The notes: generated by a model from the sequence alone, not told the origin. A DNA stretch of 9,023 bases from Pseudomonadota bacterium (GCA_023434095.1 JAEYTJ010000224.1:1-9023); one strand, 5' to 3'; counted from the first letter of the stretch, positions 1 to 7,715 are shown. A program made the numbers and translations.

Positions 1-782
1 GCCGACCAGTCGGCACCGACAAGGCCCAGTCCGGCGCGGTTGGCCGCCACCAGCCGATCCTCCTCGAACACCAGAACGCCTTCGCGCGAGGTGCCGAGCA
101 GCGCCCGATCCGCCTGAAGGCGCAACACCCGGCGGTCGGCGAAACCCTCGTCGAAGAACCGGTGCTCGATCTGCTCCACCGCCAACCGGACCAGGCCGAG
201 CGCGTGGCGGTGGTCCACCGCCGCCGGGCCGGACATGTCGAGCGCGCCGACCGTGTGGCCGTAGGGGTCGAGGATCGGCGCGGCCGAGCAGCTGAGAATG
301 GCGTGCGGGTCGTAATAATGCTCGCCGCCATGCACGGCGATCGGCCGGCCCTCGACCAGCGCGGTGCCGACCGCATTGGTGCCGGTGGAATTCTCGCCCC
401 ACAGCACGCCCGGGCGCAGCGCCACCTGCGCCGCCCGCGCGGCGAAATCGGCATTGCCCAACGCGTCGAGGATCATCCCCTCCGCGTCGGTGAGGATGAC
501 GACGCAACCCGTCTGCATGGCGTCTGCATAGAGACTTTCCACCTCCGGCCGGCAGAGCCGGCGCAGACGCTCGTGCCGCTCGGCGATGGCGCTCAACTCA
601 TGGGCGGTCAGCGGTTCGAGGCGCGGCAGCGCGGCGCTGTCGAGCCCACGCTCCGCACAGCGCTTCCAGGAGCGCAGGATCGGCTCGGGCAGCAGCGCCG
701 CCAGCGGGCGGTCGTGCAGACCCTGCTGGAAGAACTGCTTGCGCGCGGCGAGCAGGGCGCGCGGCGAGGCCTCTTGGCGCAT
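1..782 (-). CDS. acoR: AcoR-type sigma-54-dependent transcriptional activator, N-terminal part (runs off left edge)
   Basis: The reading frame is open from an ATG at 782 down to the window edge and gives 260 residues. It has the N-terminal architecture of AcoR-family activators of acetoin/aldehyde/alcohol catabolism. An SWKRC motif with a following G (about residues 38-46) comes first. A GAF domain (about 80-205) carries WGENSTGTNAVGTAL (128-142), the H-G-G-E-H segment (151-155) and the C-S-A-A-P-I-L-D-P-Y-G...LDMSGP stretch (165-185). A PAS-like segment begins near 225. The sigma-54-contacting AAA+ domain and the Fis-type HTH expected in this family would lie beyond the edge and are not seen. 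The start is supported by GGGAGGA at 787-793. The gene is divergent from an AldB-type aldehyde dehydrogenase preceded by a -24/-12 promoter, which fits activation of that gene in response to a small ligand bound by the GAF domain. The family assignment is strong; the ligand is unknown. Confidence 0.9.
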   Translation of the reverse strand, partial: MRQEASPRALLAARKQFFQQGLHDRPLAALLPEPILRSWKRCAERGLDSAALPRLEPLTAHELSAIAERHERLRRLCRPEVESLYADAMQTGCVVILTDAEGMILDALGNADFAARAAQVALRPGVLWGENSTGTNAVGTALVEGRPIAVHGGEHYYDPHAILSCSAAPILDPYGHTVGALDMSGPAAVDHRHALGLVRLAVEQIEHRFFDEGFADRRVLRLQADRALLGTSREGVLVFEEDRLVAANRAGLGLVGADWS

Positions 783-786
783 GCGA

Positions 787-793
787 TCCTCCC
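787..793 (-). promoter_or_regulatory. Ribosome binding site of the acoR-like gene
   Basis: On the minus strand GGGAGGA ends 4 bases before the ATG at 782. It fixes the start of the partial regulator, which has no visible stop codon in the window. Confidence 0.65.
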
Positions 794-797
794 GGAG

Positions 798-823
798 TGT
801 TGCAAAATGCCACACATGTCGCA
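798..823. promoter_or_regulatory. Candidate upstream activator site: imperfect palindrome plus half-site
   Basis: TGTTGCA AAA TGCCACA (798-814) is an inverted repeat with 6 of 7 matching positions. It is followed after two bases by TGTCGCA (817-823), the same heptamer that forms the arms of the perfect palindrome at 938-968. The block lies roughly 180-200 bp before the expected aldehyde dehydrogenase transcription start, a normal distance for a sigma-54 enhancer site. It also sits just upstream of the regulator's own start codon, so autoregulation is possible. Binding by the AcoR-like protein is inference from position and repeated sequence. Confidence 0.45.
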
Positions 824-937
824 GGTCTTGTTGTTCTTTCCGACAGTTTCTACCAAGTTTTCCGCCTGCGTCTATCGGTAGAATCCTCACGCCCGCGCGA
901 GTACAGAGCTAAGCTGAGGTATTTCAATATTTTGCCG

Positions 938-968
938 TGTCGCAACGACGATTTTGTGCGTTGCGACA
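938..968. promoter_or_regulatory. Perfect 10-bp inverted repeat, candidate operator/UAS
   Basis: TGTCGCAACG (938-947) and CGTTGCGACA (959-968) are exact reverse complements with an 11-bp AT-rich spacer. The repeat ends 8 bp before the -24 box of the sigma-54 promoter. Its centre is about 49 bp before the predicted transcription start, which is close for a looping enhancer. It could be the regulator's proximal site, a repressor operator, or the site controlling the divergent regulator gene. The symmetry is seen directly; the binding protein is inferred. Confidence 0.6.
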
Positions 969-975
969 GGAGGAC

Positions 976-991
976 TGGCACAGCGGCTGCA
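976..991 (+). promoter_or_regulatory. Sigma-54 (RpoN) -24/-12 promoter of the aldehyde dehydrogenase gene
   Basis: TGGCAC-AGCGG-CTGCA matches the consensus TGGCAC-N5-TTGCA at all but one position. The invariant GG (977-978) and GC (989-990) have the required spacing. The start of transcription is expected near 1001-1003, about 20 bases before the ATG at 1022. A sigma-54 promoter facing away from a divergent AcoR-type enhancer-binding protein is the expected arrangement. Confidence 0.82.
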
Positions 992-1021
992 ATCTTGAGC
1001 GTCCCTATCTGGGAGGATCCA

Positions 1022-2539
<1,518 letters not shown>

Positions 2540-2547
2540 GCCTCAAT

Positions 2548-2578
2548 GCGGGGCGCTTGCGCATGGCAGGCGCCCCGC
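2548..2578 (+). terminator. Hairpin after the aldehyde dehydrogenase gene, possible terminator
   Basis: GCGGGGCGC (2548-2556) pairs perfectly with GCGCCCCGC (2570-2578) around a 13-base loop, starting 8 bases after the stop codon. No T-run follows, so it may work as an mRNA 3' stabiliser or assist Rho rather than act as a classical intrinsic terminator. Confidence 0.5.
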
Positions 2579-2584
2579 GATGAA

Positions 2585-2670
2585 CCGTCATCCCCGGGCC
2601 CGGCCCGGGGATTCGTGCCTTTCGTCCGTGCGCAAGGCGTGAAGGACCGGGGCAAGCCCCGCCATGACGG
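2585..2670. repeat. Palindromic dispersed repeat, CCGTCATCCCCGGG type (86 bp)
   Basis: Outer arms CCGTCAT (2585-2591) and ATGACGG (2664-2670) are exact reverse complements. Inside are two hairpins: ATCCCCGGG/CCCGGGGAT (2590-2598 and 2604-2612) and CGGGG/CCCCG (2648-2652 and 2657-2661). The wording CGTCATCCCCGGG...CCCGGGGAT and CCGGGGCAAGCCCCG...CATGACGG is typical of the short intergenic palindromes scattered in many Hyphomicrobiales genomes, comparable to REP/BIME units. That genome-wide dispersal is from general knowledge, not shown by this window alone. Confidence 0.6.
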
Positions 2671-2694
2671 CTCGCCCGGTGAGAGTTGCCCGCT

Positions 2695-2740
2695 GCATGC
2701 TTCGAGACGCGGCGCGAGAGCGCCGCTCCTCAGCATGACG
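2695..2740 (-). repeat. Dispersed palindromic repeat, GTCATnCTGAGG type, copy 1 (minus orientation)
   Basis: Read on the minus strand it begins CGTCATGCTGAGG and ends TCTCGAAGCATGC, with a perfect 7-bp stem GCGGCGC/GCGCCGC (2709-2715, 2720-2726) and a GAGA loop. The flanking words match copy 2 at 2772-2815, while the central stem differs in sequence but keeps its pairing. Conserved ends around a compensated stem are typical of a short structured interspersed repeat. Confidence 0.6.
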
Positions 2741-2771
2741 AAGGCGTGGGAGTGATCACTTCCAGGTCCCT

Positions 2772-2815
2772 CGTCATCCTGAGGTGCCCGGCATTGCCGG
2801 GCCTCGAAGGACGCA
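2772..2815 (+). repeat. Dispersed palindromic repeat, GTCATnCTGAGG type, copy 2 (plus orientation)
   Basis: It begins CGTCATCCTGAGG and ends CCTCGAAGGACGC, with the perfect stem GCCCGGC/GCCGGGC (2786-2792, 2796-2802) and a 3-base ATT loop. It lies 31 bp from copy 1 in the opposite orientation, so the pair forms a BIME-like head-to-head unit. Confidence 0.6.
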
Positions 2816-2856
2816 CAGCCTCTCCCGGCTCGCGCCCTCTCTCCGCGCGATATCGC

Positions 2857-2881
2857 CCTCCCCGGGCTTGACCCGGCCATG
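2857..2881. repeat. Fragment resembling the CCCCGGG-type palindromic repeat
   Basis: CCCCGGGCTTGACCCGG with the small stem CCGGG/CCCGG (2862-2866, 2872-2876), followed by CCATG, matches one half of the repeat family at 2585-2670. The other half is absent, so this looks like a degraded or partial copy. It ends about 64 bp before the DUF779 start codon and would be in the leader of that transcript if the promoter lies upstream of it. Confidence 0.4.
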
Positions 2882-2944
2882 CCGGCTCCTCACCTTTCAC
2901 TCCAATGCTCAGTCCCCGAGACGAGGGATAGGAAGAGAGTTCCC

Positions 2945-3361
2945 ATGGAGACACAGACCGCCCCGCCCGCCGCCGCCAAGCACACCATTCCCCGCGTGCT
3001 CGCCACCGAGGCGGCGCTGGCGCTCATCGCGACCTTGAGGGCGCAGCATGGGCCGCTGCTGTTCCATCAGTCGGGCGGCTGCTGCGACGGATCCTCGCCC
3101 ATGTGCTACGCGCAGGGCGACTACATGCTCGCCGACCGCGACGTGCGGATGGGCGAGATCGGCGGCACGCCGTTCTATATGAGCCCATCGCAGTTCGAGT
3201 ACTGGCAGCACACCCAGCTGATCATCGACGTGGTGCCCGGGCGCGGCGGCATGTTCAGCCTGGAGAACGGGCGCGACGTGCGTTTCCTCACCCGCTCGCG
3301 GCTGTTCGCCGACGACGAACTGGATCGCCTCGCTCCCCTCGCCTATGGCCCCGGCGACTAA
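2945..3361 (+). CDS. DUF779 family protein (COG3564-like), function unknown
   Basis: The 138-residue soluble protein has the DUF779 hallmark L-L-F-H-Q-S-G-G-C-C-D-G-S-S-P-M-C-Y (38-55), with His41, Cys46, Cys47 and Cys54. Further conserved features are G-E-I-G-G-T-P-F-Y-M-S (70-80) and a central YWQHTQLIIDVVPGRGGMFSLE segment (86-107) with His89. It has no signal peptide or membrane segment. Length is normal for the family (roughly 120-140 aa). The Cys/His arrangement could bind a metal, but this is unproven. DUF779 genes frequently sit next to AldB/ExaC-type aldehyde dehydrogenases, as here, so a role in aldehyde metabolism is plausible by association. The start at 2945 is chosen because GGAAGAGAG (2931-2939) lies six bases upstream; an in-frame ATG at 2879 lacks this and falls in the repeat fragment. 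The gene converges on the response regulator with only 9 bp between stop codons. Confidence 0.88.
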   Translation: METQTAPPAAAKHTIPRVLATEAALALIATLRAQHGPLLFHQSGGCCDGSSPMCYAQGDYMLADRDVRMGEIGGTPFYMSPSQFEYWQHTQLIIDVVPGRGGMFSLENGRDVRFLTRSRLFADDELDRLAPLAYGPGD

Positions 3362-3370
3362 GCGGGCGCC

Positions 3371-4303
3371 TCAGCGCGGCGTCAGCGCCATCACCGCCAG
3401 CGCGGTGGCCGCCGCCCGGTTCTCGACGCCGATCTTGGCGTAGATCTGCTCCAGATGCTTGTTCACCGTGCGCGGCGACAGACCCAGAATCTCGCCGATG
3501 TCGCGATTCGCCTTGCCGCGCGCCAGCCACACCAGCACCTCCGCCTCGCGCAGCGTGAGGTTCAGCTTGGATTTCAGCACCTGCTCCGGCGGAATGCCGG
3601 AATCCTCGACAATGCGCAGCAGCAGCTCCTCCGGACCGATCTGGCCGACATAGGACAGCTTGAGCCGGCGGGCCGTGCCTTCGATCGAGACTTCCACCGC
3701 CTCGGCCTCGCCGCCCGCGCCGTCGCCCTTGCGCGCCTCCAGCCAGCGCCGCACCGGCTCGGGCAAGATGAAGCTGTCGCCCGGCGCGGCGGTGCTGAGC
3801 GCGGTCAGCAGCGCTGTCGCCTGCGGGGTCGACCACAAGATCCGTCCCGCGCGATTGGCGGAGAGCAGGTAGCGCCCGGCGGCGTCCAGCGCGGCGCGGG
3901 CGCTGTGGGTCTGCCGGGCATTGGCGAGATGCACCCGGATACGGGCGATCAACTCGTCCGGCGAGATCGGCTTGGTGACATAGTCGACCCCGCCGGCCTC
4001 CAGCCCCTTCACGATCTGCTCGGTCTCGGAAAGGCCGGTCATGAAGATGACCGGCACATGCGCCACCGCCTTGTTGCGCTTGAGCTGCCGGCACGCCTCG
4101 AAGCCGTCCATGCCGGGCATGACCGCGTCCATCAGAATGACGTCGGGGGTGATACGCTCGACCAGCGCCAGCGCATTGGCCCCTTCGGTGGCGACAAGCA
4201 CCGTGGTCCCCGCTGCCTCCAGCGCATCGGTGAGCAGGCTGAGGGTTTCGGGCGAATCGTCCACCACGAGGACGATGTCGCGGCGCTCCATGCTAGGCGT
4301 CAT
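3371..4303 (-). CDS. Response regulator: REC - PAS-like - LuxR/NarL-type HTH
   Basis: The 310-residue transcriptional regulator begins with a receiver domain (about 8-128): acidic pair Asp15-Asp16, phosphoacceptor Asp59 in LMDAVMPGMDG, Thr89 and Lys111 (TKPISP). A middle region (about 132-240; RYLLSANRAGRILWSTPQAT near the start) resembles a PAS fold, which is uncommon between REC and HTH in this family, where a short linker is usual. The C-terminal LuxR-type HTH (about 247-306) has LTLREAEVLVWLARGKANRDIGEIL followed by S-P-R-T-V-N-K-H-L-E-Q-I-Y-A-K-I-G-V. The first ATG (4303) overlaps the last 11 bases of the upstream kinase gene in another frame, consistent with translational coupling. An alternative ATG at 4291 lies 1 base past the kinase stop. 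The kinase upstream is the obvious phosphodonor. The target genes are unknown; the divergent urtA-like gene is the best candidate. Confidence 0.92.
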   Translation of the reverse strand: MTPSMERRDIVLVVDDSPETLSLLTDALEAAGTTVLVATEGANALALVERITPDVILMDAVMPGMDGFEACRQLKRNKAVAHVPVIFMTGLSETEQIVKGLEAGGVDYVTKPISPDELIARIRVHLANARQTHSARAALDAAGRYLLSANRAGRILWSTPQATALLTALSTAAPGDSFILPEPVRRWLEARKGDGAGGEAEAVEVSIEGTARRLKLSYVGQIGPEELLLRIVEDSGIPPEQVLKSKLNLTLREAEVLVWLARGKANRDIGEILGLSPRTVNKHLEQIYAKIGVENRAAATALAVMALTPR

Positions 4304-7300
4304 CGGCGCGCATCGCCTCCAGGAGGGACATGTATTGCTTGAGGTCGAAGGTTTCCATCAGGTCGCGCATATGGGCGACGAACGCCTTGCTTTCCGGCGA
4401 AGCGCTCTCGATCTCCCGCAGCTTGGCCTGGATGCCGCGCACATAGCCGATCTCCCCCAGCTTCATCAGGTCGTCGAGATGCACGCCCGCCGGCGCCCGC
4501 AGTTCGCCCGGCTTGGCGGCCTCGCCCGCGGCGAGGGCGGCAAGTTCGCCATCGCCCACCCATTCGAGGTCGAGCAGCGCCGCCATCTTTTCCAGCAGCG
4601 TGCGCAGATGCACCGGCTTGACCAGATGGTCGTCATGCTGGGCGAGGCCGTCGCCGTGGATCTCCCCGGCATTGGCGGAGATCATGAGGATGCGCAGCCG
4701 GCCGAACCCTTCGTCGCGCAGCTGGCGCACCACCTCCCAGCCGTTGAGGCCGGGCATCGAGATGTCGAGCAGCAGAAGGTCCGGCTCCCATTCGCGCACC
4801 ATCTCCAGCGCCTGCACCCCGTCGGCGGCGGCAAGCACGGTGAAGCCGAGTGGCACCAACAATTCGTGCATGAGGTCGCGATGGGCGATATCGTCGTCGG
4901 CCACCAGCACGGTGCGGCGCCGGCCGGTATAGCCGGCGATGCGCCGATGCTGGATCGGCCCGACTCGTGAGGGGTTGGTCACCTCCGACAGCATCATCTT
5001 GACGCGGAAGACGCTGCCCTCGCCGGGCGACGACTTCAGCGCGATCTCCCCGCCCATGATCTCGGTGAGCAGCTTGGTGATGGTGAGACCGAGGCCGATG
5101 CCGGCGGTGGAATAGGTGCCCGCCCGCTCCCCGCGCTCGAACGGCTCGAAGATGCGCTTGTGGTCGGCGGCGGGAATGCCGATGCCGCTGTCCTCGATCT
5201 CGAACTCCGCCACCTGGTTGCGATAGGAGACGCGCAGCGCCACCCGGCCGCGATCGGTGAACTTGATGGCGTTGGAGAGCAGGTTGATGAGGATCTGCCG
5301 CAGCCGCTTCTCGTCGGTGAACACCACGGCCGGCAACCGGTCGGGCCGCACATAGACGAAATCGATGCCCTTGGCGGTCGCCTGCAGCCGGAACATGTCG
5401 ACCAGCTGGTCGAGGAATTCGCCGATCCGCACCTCGTCGCGGGTGAGGTAGAGCCGGCCGGCCTCGATCTTGGAGATGTCGAGCAGCCCGTCGATCAGGC
5501 CGGAGAGATGCTCCGCCGAGCGGCGCACCACGCGGATGGCGTCGCGCCGGTGCGGGGGAATGGCGGTGTCGCGCTCCAGCAGCTGCGCATAGCCGAGGAT
5601 CGCGTTCAGCGGGGTACGCAGTTCGTGGCTGATGCCGACGACATAGCGGCTCTTGGCGAGATTTGCGGCCTCGGCGGCCTCCTTGGCCTTCTGCAGCTTG
5701 GCGTCGGTGCGCTTGTGCGCCTCGATCTCCCGCATCAGCAGCGCGGTCTGGCGGTTACTTTCCTCCTGCGCCACCCGCCGGCTTTCCTGCGCCAGCACGA
5801 ACAGCCAAGCGGCGACGCCGGCGATGATGAGCAGGATGAAGTAGAGCGTGAACAGCACATTGCCGACCGTCTCCGCCTGGTCGGGCGGGGCGAAGGTCGA
5901 CTGGAAGTAGATCACGCCCAATATGCCGCCGATCACGATCGCCAGCAGCGCCATCACCCCGATGTAATGGCCGAGGCGCGAATTGAGCTGCGTCACCATC
6001 CAGCCCGGCAGCGTCGCCTGCAAGGCCGCAAGGATCTGGTCGGGAAAGCGCGCATCCTCCTTGCAGCGGTCGTTGCAGCGCGCATCGAGCGAGCAGCACA
6101 GCGAGCAGATCGGGCCGGCATAGACCGGGCAGTGCGCCATGTCCTCCGGCTCGAATTTGTGCTCGCAAATACAGCATTTGAGCGTGTGGCGGGCATCCCA
6201 GTTCTTCGCCGTCCGCCGCGCGATGTAGTAGCGCCCGCCCGTGGCGTAGGCGATGCCCGCCGCCGCGACGAAGGAGACCGCCAGCGCCAGGAACGGCGCG
6301 AAGGCTTTCAGCGCCGGCCCGAGGAAACCGGCGAAGGCGATGACGCCGACCAGAGTGCCGGCCAGCAGCGCGCCGACGCCGACGGGATTGATGTCGTAGA
6401 GATGCGCCCGCTTGAACTCGATGCCCGGCGGGCTCCAGCCCATCGGCTTGTTGACCACGAGATCCGCCACCAGCGCCGCCACCCAGGCCACGGCGACGAT
6501 GGCGTAGAGGCCGAGGATCTGCTCCAGCACCTTGTAGATGCCGAGCGCCATCAGCATCAGCGCGATGGTGACGTTGAACACCAGCCACACCACCCGCCCG
6601 GGATGGCTGTGGGTCAGGCGGGAGAAGAAGTTCGACCAGGCGATCGAGCCCGCATAGGAGTTCGTCACATTGATCTTGAGCTGGGCGAGGATGACGAACA
6701 CGCCCGTGAAGGCCAGCGCCACCTCCGGCGAGAACACGGTCTTGAACGCCACCAGATACATCTGGGTCGGCTCGGCCGCGTGCAGGAAGGGAATGCCCTG
6801 GTTCAGGGCGAAATAGGCGAGGAAGGAGCCCGCCAGCATCTTGATGCCGCCGGGGATGATCCAGCCGGGCCCGGCGCTCAGCAGCGCCACCCACCATAAC
6901 AGGTTGCGCCGCGTCTCGGTGCGGCCGGGCGCCCGGCGCGGCAGGAAGCGGAGGAAATCGACCTGCTCGCCGATCTGCGCGACAAGGGCGCAGACCACCG
7001 TGGTCGCCGTGCCGAAGAGCACGAGGTCGAACGAGCCGTCGGCATGGCCGAAACGGCCGGTATAGGAGGTCCAGCCGGCGAAGGGATCGTCGAACAGGGC
7101 GAGGATGAACACGAAAGGGATGAGGTTCAGCACCAGCCAGACCGGCTGGGTCCACAGCTGGAACCGGCTGATGAAGGTGATTCCGTGGGTGACCAGCGGG
7201 ATCACCACCAGCGCGCTGATGAAATAGCCCACCATCAGCGGCACGCCGAAGCACATCTCCAGCGCCAGCGCCATGATCGCCGCCTCTATGGCGAAAAACA

Positions 7301-7715
7301 GATAGGTGAAGGAGGCGTAGATCAGCGAGGTCAGCGTCGAGCCGATATAGCCGAACCCCGCGCCGCGGGTCAGCAGGTCGATATCGACGCCGAACTTGGC
7401 GGCGTAATAGCTGATCGGCAGCCCGGCGGCGAAGATGACGACGCAGACCACGAGGATCGCCGCCACCGCGTTGGGGAAGCCATAGGCCAGCGTGATCGCC
7501 CCGCCAATTGCTTCCAGCGCCAGGAAGGAGACCGCGCCGAGCGCGGTGTTGGCGACCCGCAGCGCCGACCAGCGGCGCGCGCTCTTCGCGGTGAAGCGGA
7601 GCGCGTAGTCTTCCAGCGTCTCGTTGACGACCCACTGATTATAGCGGCGCCGAACGCGAACGATCTTCTGCTCCGCCGCCATCGGGGTTTGCCTCGCCGC
7701 GCCAACGCCAGACAT
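4293..7715 (-). CDS. NCS1 transporter-histidine kinase-receiver fusion (hybrid sensor kinase)
   Basis: This 1140-residue inner-membrane protein is a fusion. Residues about 25-500 form an NCS1-type (cytosine/purine/allantoin/hydantoin) permease with about 12 hydrophobic helices; N-T-A-L-G-A-V-S-F...LEAIGGAITLAYGF (56-80), L-T-R-G-A-G-F-G-Y-I-G-S (115-126) and INVTNSYAGSIAW (348-360) fit the family. A Cys-rich block follows (514-551, nine Cys), then two more helices (about 585-606 and 617-641) and a charged helical linker (643-690). The HisKA H-box SHELRTP has His697. The ATPase domain has N-box NLLSNAIKF (811-819), D-S-G-I-G-I (842-847) and G-I-G-L-G-L (872-877). The receiver (935-1047) has Asp940-942, phospho-Asp984, Ser1013 and Lys1033. 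The tail (1050-1140) has no Hpt-type histidine motif. All catalytic residues are present, so it should autophosphorylate and signal to the overlapping downstream response regulator. The ATG at 7715 has GGGGAGG rather far upstream; Met12 (7682) is an alternative start. The ligand is unknown; divergence from a urea/amide transporter gene suggests a nitrogen compound. Confidence 0.93.
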   Translation of the reverse strand: MSGVGAARQTPMAAEQKIVRVRRRYNQWVVNETLEDYALRFTAKSARRWSALRVANTALGAVSFLALEAIGGAITLAYGFPNAVAAILVVCVVIFAAGLPISYYAAKFGVDIDLLTRGAGFGYIGSTLTSLIYASFTYLFFAIEAAIMALALEMCFGVPLMVGYFISALVVIPLVTHGITFISRFQLWTQPVWLVLNLIPFVFILALFDDPFAGWTSYTGRFGHADGSFDLVLFGTATTVVCALVAQIGEQVDFLRFLPRRAPGRTETRRNLLWWVALLSAGPGWIIPGGIKMLAGSFLAYFALNQGIPFLHAAEPTQMYLVAFKTVFSPEVALAFTGVFVILAQLKINVTNSYAGSIAWSNFFSRLTHSHPGRVVWLVFNVTIALMLMALGIYKVLEQILGLYAIVAVAWVAALVADLVVNKPMGWSPPGIEFKRAHLYDINPVGVGALLAGTLVGVIAFAGFLGPALKAFAPFLALAVSFVAAAGIAYATGGRYYIARRTAKNWDARHTLKCCICEHKFEPEDMAHCPVYAGPICSLCCSLDARCNDRCKEDARFPDQILAALQATLPGWMVTQLNSRLGHYIGVMALLAIVIGGILGVIYFQSTFAPPDQAETVGNVLFTLYFILLIIAGVAAWLFVLAQESRRVAQEESNRQTALLMREIEAHKRTDAKLQKAKEAAEAANLAKSRYVVGISHELRTPLNAILGYAQLLERDTAIPPHRRDAIRVVRRSAEHLSGLIDGLLDISKIEAGRLYLTRDEVRIGEFLDQLVDMFRLQATAKGIDFVYVRPDRLPAVVFTDEKRLRQILINLLSNAIKFTDRGRVALRVSYRNQVAEFEIEDSGIGIPAADHKRIFEPFERGERAGTYSTAGIGLGLTITKLLTEIMGGEIALKSSPGEGSVFRVKMMLSEVTNPSRVGPIQHRRIAGYTGRRRTVLVADDDIAHRDLMHELLVPLGFTVLAAADGVQALEMVREWEPDLLLLDISMPGLNGWEVVRQLRDEGFGRLRILMISANAGEIHGDGLAQHDDHLVKPVHLRTLLEKMAALLDLEWVGDGELAALAAGEAAKPGELRAPAGVHLDDLMKLGEIGYVRGIQAKLREIESASPESKAFVAHMRDLMETFDLKQYMSLLEAMRADDA

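Larger units (their letters stand above)
2540..2944. other. 405-bp intergenic region with hairpins and palindromic repeats, no gene seen
   Basis: No convincing coding region is found here on either strand. The short open frames in it run through the palindromes and have no ribosome binding site or family resemblance. It contains, in order, a hairpin after the dehydrogenase stop codon, an 86-bp palindromic repeat, two inverted copies of a second repeat type, a fragment resembling the first type, and the leader of the DUF779 gene. This accumulation of dispersed repeats separates the dehydrogenase from DUF779, so the two may not share one transcript. Confidence 0.7.

Noticed and set aside
162..881. 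239-codon plus-strand frame opposite the AcoR-like gene
   Set aside because: It is a shadow of the regulator. The minus-strand product has clear GAF-domain motifs and a ribosome binding site.
922..927. TTGAAA on the minus strand as a -35 box for the acoR-like gene
   Set aside because: No acceptable -10 element lies 16-18 bases downstream.
797..1021. In-frame 75-codon extension upstream of the aldehyde dehydrogenase ATG
   Set aside because: It would translate through the sigma-54 promoter and the palindromes, has no family resemblance, and the ATG at 1022 has a good ribosome binding site and matches the AldB N-terminus.
2585..2881. CRISPR array or insertion sequence in the repeat-rich gap
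   Set aside because: The repeats are palindromic, of two types, irregularly spaced and in both orientations. There is no transposase, no target duplication and no regular spacer pattern.
5160..6899. 579-codon open frame antisense to the sensor kinase
   Set aside because: It is a low-complexity H/R/D/Q/G-rich translation without a family signature, opposite a gene with intact kinase and transporter motifs.
5755..7635. 626-codon frame in another frame of the same strand as the sensor kinase
   Set aside because: It is an Arg/Ala/Gly/Pro-rich out-of-frame translation of the same DNA, with no domain.
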